Source: Fodinibacter luteus
GTDB lineage: Bacteria > Actinomycetota > Actinomycetes > Actinomycetales > Dermatophilaceae
NCBI RefSeq assembly: GCF_039541575.1
Contig: NZ_BAABGM010000033.1
Coordinates: 1-64,000, forward strand
Direction of reading: 5' to 3'
DNA: 64,000 nucleotides
In this document: positions 34,216 to 40,862 of the stretch, piece after piece
How the letters are laid out: every line of letters starts with the position of its first letter
How positions within the stretch are numbered: position 1 is the first letter of the stretch
Translations under genes and position numbers: made by a program
The notes under the pieces: model-generated
Databases searched by the model: none
Seen by the model: the letters and a program-made list of their open reading frames with translations, nothing else
What the model was told of the DNA's origin: nothing

Positions 34216-35433
34216 ATGCGTCGGATCGTCCAGAGCAGGAAGCTCCAGCACGTGCGCTACGACGTACGCGGCCCGATCCTCGTCGAGGCCCAGCGCCTCG
34301 AGGCCGAGGGGCACAAGATCCTCAAGCTCAACATCGGCAACACGGCCCCGTTCGGGTTCGAGGCACCCGAGGCCATCGTCGCCGACATGATCCACAACCT
34401 GCCCGAGAGCCAGGGCTACGCCGACTCGCGCGGCATCTACTCGGCGCGCACCGCCGTCGCGCAGTACTACCAGTCGCACGGCCTGACCGACACGGGCGTC
34501 GACGACGTCTACATCGGCAACGGGGTCTCCGAGCTCATCACGATGGTGCTCCAGGCGTTCGTCGACGACGGCAACGAGATCCTCGTGCCGGCGCCGGACT
34601 ACCCGCTGTGGACCGGGGCGGTGTCGCTGTCGGGGGGCACCCCGGTGCACTACCGCTGCGACGAGGGGAACGGCTGGAACCCCGACCTCGACGACATCGA
34701 GTCCAAGATCACCGAGAACACCCACGCGATCGTCATCATCAACCCGAACAACCCGACCGGGGCCGTGTACTCCGAGGACACCGTGCGGGCGCTCGTCGAC
34801 ATCGCCCGCCGGCACCGGCTCGTCGTCATGGCCGACGAGATCTACGAGAAGATCCTCTTCGACGACGCCGTGCACCACCACGCGGCGACCTTCGCCGGAG
34901 ACGACGTGCTGTGCCTGACCTTCAGCGGGCTCTCGAAGGCGTACCGGGTGTGCGGCTACCGCGCGGGCTGGGTCATGGTGTCCGGGCCCAGGCACCTCGC
35001 CGAGGACTTCCTCGAGGGCCTGACCCTGCTCGCGAACATGCGGATGTGCGCCAACGTCCCCGCGCAGCACGCCATCCAGACCGCCCTCGGCGGGTACCAG
35101 TCGATCACCGAGCTCATCGTGCCGGGGGGCCGGTTCTACGAGCAGAGCAAGCTCGCGGCCCGGCTGCTCAACGAGATCCCCGGCGTGTCGTGCGTCGAGC
35201 CACGGGGGGCGCTGTACTGCTTCCCGCGCCTCGACCCCGAGGTCTACCCCGTCGAGAGCGACGAGGCGCTCGTCATCGACCTGCTGCGGGCCAAGAAGAT
35301 CCTCGTCACCCATGGCACCGGCTTCAACTGGTTCGAGCCCGACCACTTCCGCCTCGTCACCCTCCCGGACGTCGACACCCTCACCGAGGCGATCGGCCGG
35401 ATCGCCGACTACCTCGAGACCGTGCGGGACTGA
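34216..35433 (+). CDS. AlaA-type pyridoxal-phosphate aminotransferase
   Basis: A 405-residue class I aminotransferase. It follows E. coli AlaA closely in pattern: RKLQHVRYDVRGPILVEAQR, LKLNIGNTAPFGFEAP, LPESQGYADSRGIYSAR, INPNNPTGAVY, ADEIYEKILFD, and the PLP lysine in TFSGLSKAYRVCGYRAGW. Likely reaction: glutamate + pyruvate to alanine + 2-oxoglutarate. ATG 34216 lacks a ribosome site; AACACT at 6 nt suggests a leaderless start. crcB genes follow 8 nt downstream. Confidence 0.92.
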   Translation: MRRIVQSRKLQHVRYDVRGPILVEAQRLEAEGHKILKLNIGNTAPFGFEAPEAIVADMIHNLPESQGYADSRGIYSARTAVAQYYQSHGLTDTGVDDVYIGNGVSELITMVLQAFVDDGNEILVPAPDYPLWTGAVSLSGGTPVHYRCDEGNGWNPDLDDIESKITENTHAIVIINPNNPTGAVYSEDTVRALVDIARRHRLVVMADEIYEKILFDDAVHHHAATFAGDDVLCLTFSGLSKAYRVCGYRAGWVMVSGPRHLAEDFLEGLTLLANMRMCANVPAQHAIQTALGGYQSITELIVPGGRFYEQSKLAARLLNEIPGVSCVEPRGALYCFPRLDPEVYPVESDEALVIDLLRAKKILVTHGTGFNWFEPDHFRLVTLPDVDTLTEAIGRIADYLETVRD

Positions 35434-35441
35434 CGACCGGC

Positions 35442-35921
35442 GTGGCGGGCCGCGACGACGACGCCGGCGAGGTCGACGACCACGTCGGCGACGTGGACCA
35501 TGTCGGCGTCGGCGACGTCGACCGCGACCGCGTCGACCTCGTCGTCGTGGCGACCGTCGCGCTCGGCGGCGTCATCGGCTCGCTCGGCCGGTACGCCGTG
35601 GGCGAGGCCCTGCCGCACGCGTCCGGGGCCTTCCCGTGGGCGACCCTCGTCGTCAACGTGAGCGGCGCCTTCGCGATGGGGCTGCTCGTCGCGTACCTCG
35701 TCGACCGTCCGGGGGTGCACCGGCTGGCCCGCCCGTTCGTCGGGGTCGGCGTGCTCGGTGGGTGGACGACCTTCTCGGCGCTCGCCGTGGACGTCGTGCA
35801 GCTCTCCGCCGCCGCCGAGGTGCAGCTCGCCCTCGGCTACGTCGCGGCCACCTTCCTCGTCGGCACCCTCGCCGTCCCCGCGGGCGCGGCCGTCGGGCAG
35901 CGCGTCTGGCCCGGGCCGTGA
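35442..35921 (+). CDS. crcB: CrcB/Fluc fluoride channel subunit 1
   Basis: A 159-residue four-helix fluoride exporter subunit. Core motifs are GGVIGSLGRYAVGEALP, GTLVVN-like ATLVVNVSGAFAMGLL and GWTTFSALAVDV (the family GFC/G-TTFS(T/S) segment). It has an unusual 30-residue Asp/Val/Gly-rich N-terminal extension (DDDAGEVDDHVGDVDHVGVG). GTG 35442 is 8 nt after the aminotransferase stop. As in other Gram-positives it is paired with a second crcB, implying a heterodimeric channel. I see no fluoride riboswitch. Confidence 0.88.
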   Translation: MAGRDDDAGEVDDHVGDVDHVGVGDVDRDRVDLVVVATVALGGVIGSLGRYAVGEALPHASGAFPWATLVVNVSGAFAMGLLVAYLVDRPGVHRLARPFVGVGVLGGWTTFSALAVDVVQLSAAAEVQLALGYVAATFLVGTLAVPAGAAVGQRVWPGP

Positions 35922-36280
35922 GCCTCGTCGACGCGCTCCTCGTGGCGCTCGGCGCCGCGGTGGGGGCTCCCCTGCGCTTCCTGACGAACCACTGGGTGCG
36001 CCAGCGCCTCGGCGGCACCCCCGCCGCGGGCACGCTCGTCGTCAACGTCGTCGGGTCGTTCGTCCTCGGCCTGCTCGTCGGCGCCGGGGCGGTCGGGGCG
36101 CCCGTGGCGCTCGTCGGCATCGGGTTCTGCGGAGCGCTCACGACCTTCTCCACGCTGGCCCTCGAGCTCTGGGACGCGATGTCCGACGACCGCTACCCGC
36201 ACGCGGCCGCGAACGTCGCGCTCTCCCTCACCCTCGGCCTGGGCGCCGCGTGGCTCGGCTGGGTCGTCACCTCCAGCTGA
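35918..36280 (+). CDS. crcB: CrcB/Fluc fluoride channel subunit 2
   Basis: A 120-residue four-helix subunit with GAAVGAPLRFLTNHWV, GTLVVNVVGSFVLGLLVG and GFCGALTTFSTLALEL, all diagnostic of the Fluc family. GTG 35918 overlaps the first crcB stop (GTGA), so subunits are made together. This one has no extension and is of normal length. Confidence 0.93.
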   Translation: MSLVDALLVALGAAVGAPLRFLTNHWVRQRLGGTPAAGTLVVNVVGSFVLGLLVGAGAVGAPVALVGIGFCGALTTFSTLALELWDAMSDDRYPHAAANVALSLTLGLGAAWLGWVVTSS

Positions 36281-36290
36281 CCCCCGGCAG

Positions 36291-36350
36291 CTCGCGTTGG
36301 GTGCGGAAACGGTTGCCGGGGCAGCCACCTGGGCCCCCACGACGCGCGAG
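36291..36350. repeat. Imperfect palindrome downstream of crcB (GTGCGGA family)
   Basis: CTCGCG (36291) pairs with CGCGAG (36345-36350); an inner GGTTGCC/GGCAGCC stem follows. The core GGGTGCGGAAACGGTTGCC resembles the elements at 38629, 50075 and 50913. Confidence 0.55.
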
Positions 36351-36388
36351 GGCGCCGCTCCCTCCTCGTCACGGCGCACGGGGAACCC

Positions 36389-36394
36389 TATGCT
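36389..36394 (+). promoter_or_regulatory. Leaderless -10 hexamer TATGCT
   Basis: TATGCT, 7 nt, ATG at 36402. Identical in hexamer and spacing to 15060-15065. Confidence 0.55.
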
Positions 36395-36401
36395 CTCGGT
36401 C

Positions 36402-36806
36402 ATGCGTCGCCGCCCCCCGCGCCCGGTCCCGGACGTGTTCGAGACCTTCGCCCACCGGGTCGACTCCGGCGACGAGGGGCCGCTCGAGGCGCCGGGCGCC
36501 GCGAGCGTGGCGCGCTCGGCCGGCATCACCGTCGGCCTCATGGTGCTCACGTCCCTCGCGTTCGTCGCCGGCGCCTGGGTGTCGGCCGCGGTTCGGCCCG
36601 AGCTCGTCTTCTCCAACCTGTTGTGGGAGGGCGTCGCGATCGTCGCCTGGTCGGTCGCCTGGGGTGGGCTTGCAGCAGCCGGAGTGCTGGCGCTCGGGAT
36701 CATCGCGGTGGGGGTGCCGTGGGTGCGGCGTCAGCGCGACGCCCGCTCGACCTCGGCCTCCACCTCGCCCTCCACCCCGACCTCGACCTCGACCTCGACG
36801 CCGTAG
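36402..36806 (+). CDS. Small membrane protein with Ser/Thr/Pro tail
   Basis: A 134-residue protein with an N-terminal soluble stretch (VPDVFETFAHRVDSGDEGP), two helices (GITVGLMVLTSLAFVAGAWV and VAIVAWSVAWGGLAAAGVLA) and a tail of repeated Ser-Thr. No family recognised. The tail is encoded by CGACCTCGAC-type repeats shared with the convergent gene on the other strand, with which it overlaps by 76 bp. The start is set by the leaderless promoter. Confidence 0.65.
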   Translation: MRRRPPRPVPDVFETFAHRVDSGDEGPLEAPGAASVARSAGITVGLMVLTSLAFVAGAWVSAAVRPELVFSNLLWEGVAIVAWSVAWGGLAAAGVLALGIIAVGVPWVRRQRDARSTSASTSPSTPTSTSTSTP

Positions 36807-37420
36807 GACCAGCCCGGGCGCAGCGGCAACTGGTCACCGCTCCAGAACCGCCCCGGGTCGTACCAGTTCATCGGCACGTCGTCGTGCAGGATGCCCATCT
36901 CCTCGAGCGTCACCCCGACGACCTCCGCGCAGTAGGCCGCCTCGGGCCGCACCCCCTTCTCCCGGGCGGCCCGACGCGAGAGGTGGCCGTCGCGCCCCCG
37001 CAGCCAGCGCCACGCCATCCCCATCGTCGTGGGGAAGGAGACGCCGTCGAGCCGGGCGATGGTGCGCAGCAGCGCGTCCTCCTGCTCACGGTCGACCTCG
37101 GGGGTGAGCTGGCGTACCCACGCCCGCTGGCGGTAGCGCACCTGCCACGTCGAGACGGACTCGCGCAGGTCGTGCAGCTGGACGCCCCGGTGGTGGTCGC
37201 CGGTCCAGTGGTCGCGCAGCGAGCGGCCGAGCTCGGCGTGCCACATGAGCGGCGGCAGGTCGTCGAGGACGACGGCCATCCCGACGTGGTTCACGGGGGC
37301 GTTGCTCGCGGTCTGGATGACCCGGTCGGCCACCGTGCCCCCGCGGAAGATCCACAGGTCGCCCGTGCGGGTGGCCTCCACGGCCTCCTCGAACGGGACG
37401 GTGCTCGTCATGCGCGCCAT
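36731..37420 (-). CDS. Permuted papain-like (YiiX/C92-type) peptidase or amidase
   Basis: A 229-residue protein. The order GDLWIFRGG, then a His in NAPVNHVGMAVVL, then a Cys in EAAYCAEVVGVTLEEMG is the permuted arrangement (His before Cys) of YiiX/YaeF-like NlpC/P60 relatives, which may cleave amide or thioester bonds in lipids or wall material. The C-terminal tail is repeated Glu-Val (GVEVEVEVGVEGEVEAEVE) from DNA shared with the convergent gene. ATG 37420 has CAGACT 6 nt upstream (leaderless). No signal peptide. Confidence 0.65.
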   Translation of the reverse strand: MARMTSTVPFEEAVEATRTGDLWIFRGGTVADRVIQTASNAPVNHVGMAVVLDDLPPLMWHAELGRSLRDHWTGDHHRGVQLHDLRESVSTWQVRYRQRAWVRQLTPEVDREQEDALLRTIARLDGVSFPTTMGMAWRWLRGRDGHLSRRAAREKGVRPEAAYCAEVVGVTLEEMGILHDDVPMNWYDPGRFWSGDQLPLRPGWSYGVEVEVEVGVEGEVEAEVERASR

Positions 37421-37459
37421 GGCCCCAGTCTGCCCACACCCGGCCTGTGTGCGGGTGGC

Positions 37460-37465
37460 TATCGT
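37460..37465 (+). promoter_or_regulatory. Leaderless -10 hexamer TATCGT
   Basis: TATCGT, 7 nt, ATG at 37473. Confidence 0.5.
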
Positions 37466-37472
37466 GGCTGCC

Positions 37473-37676
37473 ATGCCCGCCTCGAACCGCGCCTGGAAGA
37501 TCGTCGGCCTGGCCAGCCTCGTCGGCGTCGTCGCGACGGGTGCGCTCGTCGCCCGAAACGAACGGGAGCGTCGCGCCTACACCCCCGACGAGGTGCGCGA
37601 CCGGCTCCAGCAGCGCCTCGGGGCGGCCGGAGGACCGCAGGGCTCGGAGCCCGCCGGCACCTCCGGCGACCGCTGA
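37473..37676 (+). CDS. Small single-pass membrane protein
   Basis: A 67-residue protein: one N-terminal helix (IVGLASLVGVVATGALVA) and a charged tail containing YTPDEVRDRLQQRL, a helix-like amphipathic stretch. I recognise no named family. Leaderless start at 37473. Confidence 0.6.
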   Translation: MPASNRAWKIVGLASLVGVVATGALVARNERERRAYTPDEVRDRLQQRLGAAGGPQGSEPAGTSGDR

Positions 37677-37750
37677 TCTCCGGTACGCCGTAGGCCGCGC
37701 TCGGTGGTCGACCGCGGGCCTGCTGCCGCCCGGGTATGGGCGGCCGGCGG

Positions 37751-38239
37751 TCAGCCGGCCCCGGCCCCGGCCCCGGCAGCGAGGGCCTCGAGGCGGTCGT
37801 AGCCTTCGGCCATCCCGGTCTCCATCCCGGACTCGACCATCGCGTCGCGACCCTCGACGGTGCGCCCGATGCTGCGGCCGCGCAGGCGGGTGCGGCCGTC
37901 GCCGAGGTCCTCGAACCACATGAACTCCAGGGCTACCTCGTCGGGCGCGCCGTCGAACTCGAAGGTCTGGAGGGCGAACTCGTTCTCCCGGACGGTGTGG
38001 AACACCCCGCGGAAACCGAACGTGCCGTGCTCGCCCGTGTGCGTGTAGGCGTACCCCCCGCCGGTGGTGAAGTCCCACCGGTCGATGGCCATCTCGTAGC
38101 CGTGCGGGCCCAGCCACTGGCGCACCTTGTCGGGGTCGCGGTGGGCCTCGAAGACGGCGGCGACGGGTGCGTCGAACTCACGGGTGAAGTCGATCCACGG
38201 CACGCCGCGCGGGATGTCGAGGTGGAGGCTGTTGCTCAT
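37751..38239 (-). CDS. AHSA1/SRPBCC family protein
   Basis: A 162-residue START-like (SRPBCC) fold protein of the activator-of-Hsp90-like group: IDFTREFDAPVAAVFEAHRD, VRQWLGPHGYEMAIDRWDFTTGG and MVESGMETGMAEGYDRLEAL. It probably binds a small hydrophobic ligand; in actinobacteria such genes are often paired with an ArsR regulator, as here (ATGA overlap). The C-terminus is an Ala/Gly repeat. Confidence 0.85.
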   Translation of the reverse strand: MSNSLHLDIPRGVPWIDFTREFDAPVAAVFEAHRDPDKVRQWLGPHGYEMAIDRWDFTTGGGYAYTHTGEHGTFGFRGVFHTVRENEFALQTFEFDGAPDEVALEFMWFEDLGDGRTRLRGRSIGRTVEGRDAMVESGMETGMAEGYDRLEALAAGAGAGAG

Positions 38240-38583
38240 GATGGCTCCTTGCGTGGTGCGGGCGTCGCGTCGGGCGCGAGCAACGCGTCGAGTCGGCGGA
38301 AGCGCTGCTCGTGCAGCAGCCGGTAGCCGTCGATCCACGCGGTGAGTGCCTCGAGCGCGTCGGGGTTGAGGTGGACCGGGCGGCGCTGAGCCTCCCGCGT
38401 CCGGGTGACCAGGCCCGCGTGCTCGAGGACCTGGATGTGCTTCGACACCGCCTGGAGGGAGATCTCGAAGGGCTCGGCGATCTCGTTCACCGTGGCCGGG
38501 CCTCGGCTGAGGCGCGCGATGATCGCCCGCCGGACCGGGTCGGCGAGGGCCGCGAAGCCCAGGTTCACCGTCTCGTCCGACAT
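38236..38583 (-). CDS. ArsR-family transcriptional regulator
   Basis: A 115-residue winged-helix repressor: LGFAALADPVRRAIIARLSRG, TVNEIAEPFEISLQAVSKHI (recognition helix), VLEHAGLVTRTREAQRRPVHL. No Cys-based metal site is visible, typical of ArsR regulators paired with SRPBCC genes. ATG 38583 is chosen because TTGACA-17-TTGAAT lies exactly upstream with 6 nt to the ATG. An operator overlaps that promoter, so the pair is probably autorepressed. Confidence 0.9.
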   Translation of the reverse strand: MSDETVNLGFAALADPVRRAIIARLSRGPATVNEIAEPFEISLQAVSKHIQVLEHAGLVTRTREAQRRPVHLNPDALEALTAWIDGYRLLHEQRFRRLDALLAPDATPAPRKEPS

Positions 38584-38606
38584 CCCCTTATTCAACATCC
38601 CGCTTG

Positions 38607-38624
38607 ATCAACTGTCAAGTTGAT
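38607..38624 (-). promoter_or_regulatory. ArsR operator overlapping a consensus -35 box
   Basis: ATCAACT-GTCA-AGTTGAT is a perfect 7-bp inverted repeat. The minus-strand -35 TTGACA (38613-38618) lies inside it. This AT-rich patch stands out in the GC-rich surroundings, and is a classic place for an ArsR-type repressor to bind. Confidence 0.75.
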
Positions 38625-38628
38625 TACT

Positions 38629-38687
38629 CTCGAGTGTCCGCGATGACTGCGGACGTGGTCGTCCGAGCAGCCGGTTCCGCACTCGAG
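38629..38687. repeat. Imperfect palindrome downstream of the cupin gene (GTGCGGA family)
   Basis: CTCGAGTG (38629-38636) pairs with CACTCGAG (38680-38687), with an inner GCGGAC...GTCCG stem. The core TGCGGACGTGGTCG resembles 50926-50939. Confidence 0.6.
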
Positions 38688-38747
38688 GCCGGATGCACCG
38701 CAGGGCAGGACCCGGTTCGGGTCTGGGGTTTGGGTACCGCGGTACCG

Positions 38748-39077
38748 CTAGGGCTTGACGACCGTGAGGAGCACGACGGCGTCCTCCAGGGCGCTCACGG
38801 TGTGCCGCTGGGCCGGGACGACGACGTGGTCACCGGCCGACCCCTCCCACGTGTTCGGCTCGGCGTCCAGCCGAACCCGCCCGCGCAGCACCTGGAGCGT
38901 CGCCTCCCCAGGGCTCTCGTGCTCGGACAGCTCGTGCCCGGCCAGGAGTGCGATGACGGTCTCGCGCAGCACCCGGTCGTGGCCGCCGTGGATCGTGCGC
39001 GCAGCCCTGGCACTCTGGCCCTGTCGGGCGGCCTCGAGCTGCTCGTCGGCGAGGGTGGTGAGCGAGATGCCGTCCAT
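38748..39077 (-). CDS. Cupin domain protein
   Basis: A 109-residue single cupin: ELSEHESPGEATLQVLRGRVRL (first cupin motif with His-Glu) and SAGDHVVVPAQRHTVSALED (second). It may bind a metal. It follows DUF6457 by 19 nt and is the last gene in the nar run, so it may be co-expressed under anaerobic nitrate conditions. Confidence 0.85.
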   Translation of the reverse strand: MDGISLTTLADEQLEAARQGQSARAARTIHGGHDRVLRETVIALLAGHELSEHESPGEATLQVLRGRVRLDAEPNTWEGSAGDHVVVPAQRHTVSALEDAVVLLTVVKP

Positions 39078-39096
39078 GGCGTGCCTTTCGGTGGGG

Positions 39097-39369
39097 TCAG
39101 GCGGGGGTGGATGCCGGGAAGGTCGCCCGCATCGCCGCCGCGAGGGCGGCGACGTCCACGGCCTCGCCCCGCGCGGCACGGGCCCCGACCGCGACCCCGA
39201 GGATGTAGGAGCCGACCGGGGCCATCGGGCGCGCGAACCCGTGCGCGATGTCCTTGGTCAGCGCATGGATGCCGGTCACGTCGACGGCGTCCGGGTCGAC
39301 GTCGAGCGCGGTGCAGGCGTCGACGATCCAGGCGTGCCACTGCTGCTCGGCGGCGGCGAGGTCGGTCAT
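39097..39369 (-). CDS. DUF6457 domain protein
   Basis: A 90-residue helical protein: WHAWIVDACTALDVDPDAV, IAHGFARPMAPVGSYILGVA. This H-x3-RP-AP-(S/T)-x-(F/Y)L-G pattern is that of DUF6457, a small actinobacterial domain that I associate with molybdoenzyme or molybdenum-cofactor genes. It is 27 nt after narI. A role in nitrate reductase maturation is a reasonable guess. Confidence 0.8.
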   Translation of the reverse strand: MTDLAAAEQQWHAWIVDACTALDVDPDAVDVTGIHALTKDIAHGFARPMAPVGSYILGVAVGARAARGEAVDVAALAAAMRATFPASTPA

Positions 39370-39396
39370 CCGGTCCTCCGTGGGTCAGTCACCGGG

Positions 39397-40146
39397 TCAC
39401 TTCTTCGTCAGCTCGGGCTTCTCCCAGCCGCGCTGCGGCGCACGGTTGCCCGACCCCCGCCCGGGACGCTCGTCCTTCGAGCGGTAGACGAGGTAGGGGC
39501 GGGTGACGTAGCCGAGGGGCGCGGAGAACACGTGGACGAGCCGGGTGAACGGCCACATCGCGAAGAGGATGAACGCGAGGAGTGCGTGCAGCTGGAAGCC
39601 GATCGGTGCCTCGGCCATGAGCTCGGGCTGCGGCTGGAGCGCGAAGATGCTGCGGAACCAGACGCTGACGCCCTCGCGGTAGTTGTACTCGCCGCCGAAC
39701 TGCAAAAGGCTCCCTGCGACGGTGTTCCACATGCCGAGGAGGATGACGGTACCGAGCACGGCGTACATGGCCTTGTCGTTGACGGTCGTCGCCTTGAACA
39801 CCGGGCCGGTCGTGCGCCGACGGTAGACGAGGATGACGAGCCCGGCGACCGCGGCGATGCCCGCCGGGATGCCGCCCGCCAGCGCGATGATGTGGTACGT
39901 GTGCGCGCTCACGCCGAGGGCGTTCGTCCACACCTGGGGGACGATGAGGCCGATGACGTGCCCCATGACGACCCCGAGCATGCCGAAGTGGAAGAGCGGG
40001 CTGCCGATGCGCAGCAGGCGGTCCTCGTAGAGCTGGCTGGACCGGGTCGTCCAGCCGAACTTGTCGTAGCGGTAGCGCCAGACGTGCCCCACGACGAACA
40101 CGGCGAGGCAGACGTACGGGACGATCACCCACAGGAACGTGGTCAT
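39397..40146 (-). CDS. narI: NarI, nitrate reductase gamma subunit (cytochrome b)
   Basis: A 249-residue membrane subunit with five helices and di-heme b ligand histidines (SPLFHFGMLGVVMGHVIG and HALLAFILFAMWPFTRLVHVF). It oxidises menaquinol and passes electrons to NarH. ATG overlaps the narJ stop (ATGA). The C-terminal tail is longer and basic. Confidence 0.95.
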   Translation of the reverse strand: MTTFLWVIVPYVCLAVFVVGHVWRYRYDKFGWTTRSSQLYEDRLLRIGSPLFHFGMLGVVMGHVIGLIVPQVWTNALGVSAHTYHIIALAGGIPAGIAAVAGLVILVYRRRTTGPVFKATTVNDKAMYAVLGTVILLGMWNTVAGSLLQFGGEYNYREGVSVWFRSIFALQPQPELMAEAPIGFQLHALLAFILFAMWPFTRLVHVFSAPLGYVTRPYLVYRSKDERPGRGSGNRAPQRGWEKPELTKK

Positions 40147-40862
40147 CGGGGGGCTCCTACGGGGATGGTCGGGCCGAGCAGCGCGGTCGTGTCGGCGGGT
40201 TCGGGTCGGGGGTTGAGCCGGGGGTCGACGGCGTAGGGCTCGAGGCCGACCTCCTCCTGGGGCGGGCCCTCGGCGACGAGCCGCAGCAGGGCCTCCTCGT
40301 CGTCGCCGTCGAGCACCGGGAGCGTCGAGCGCAGCGCCTCGACGACCGGCAGCCACGGCGAGCCACGCTGCGCGAGCCCGGCCCGCAGCACCTCGATGCC
40401 CACGCGGTGGCGGGTGAGCAGGTGCCAGGCGGTGTGCTGGTCGTGGAGCGCCCCGAACTCGAGGACGACGCTGAGGTGGTCGGGCAGCTCGACGTCGGTG
40501 TCGAACTCGACACCGGCCCGGCGGTAGGCCTGCTTGAACTCGACGAGGGCCACCCCGCGGCGGCGGGTGTCGCCCTGCGCGAAGTACGTGAGGTGCAGCG
40601 AGCACTTGCGGGTCACGTCGAAGGTGTCGACGTAGTCGCGCTGGAGCGCGCCGAGGTCACCGTGCTCGAGCGTGTCGAGGAACTCGGTGAGCGGCAGGCG
40701 CTGGGGGTCGGGCAGGCCGTCGACGACCTCGCGGAGCATGGGCACCCGCTCGAGGAGGACGTCGTCGGGGTAGTCGAGCAGGAGCGAGACGACCTGCCAC
40801 GTCGCGGCGAGCGCCTGCGGGTCGGTGGCGGGCTCCTCGTCGCGGTGCCGCCGCCACCTCAT
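40143..40862 (-). CDS. narJ: NarJ, nitrate reductase assembly chaperone
   Basis: A 239-residue TorD/NarJ-type chaperone that guides cofactor insertion into NarG. The conserved stretch is YVDTFDVTRKCSLHLTYFAQ, followed by RRRGVALVEFKQAYRRAG and ELPDHLSVVLEF. ATGA overlaps with both narH and narI. Confidence 0.94.
   Translation of the reverse strand: MRWRRHRDEEPATDPQALAATWQVVSLLLDYPDDVLLERVPMLREVVDGLPDPQRLPLTEFLDTLEHGDLGALQRDYVDTFDVTRKCSLHLTYFAQGDTRRRGVALVEFKQAYRRAGVEFDTDVELPDHLSVVLEFGALHDQHTAWHLLTRHRVGIEVLRAGLAQRGSPWLPVVEALRSTLPVLDGDDEEALLRLVAEGPPQEEVGLEPYAVDPRLNPRPEPADTTALLGPTIPVGAPR

Noticed and set aside
35434..35441. Fluoride riboswitch upstream of crcB
   Set aside because: Only 8 nt separate crcB from the aminotransferase stop and no crcB-motif pseudoknot sequence is visible.
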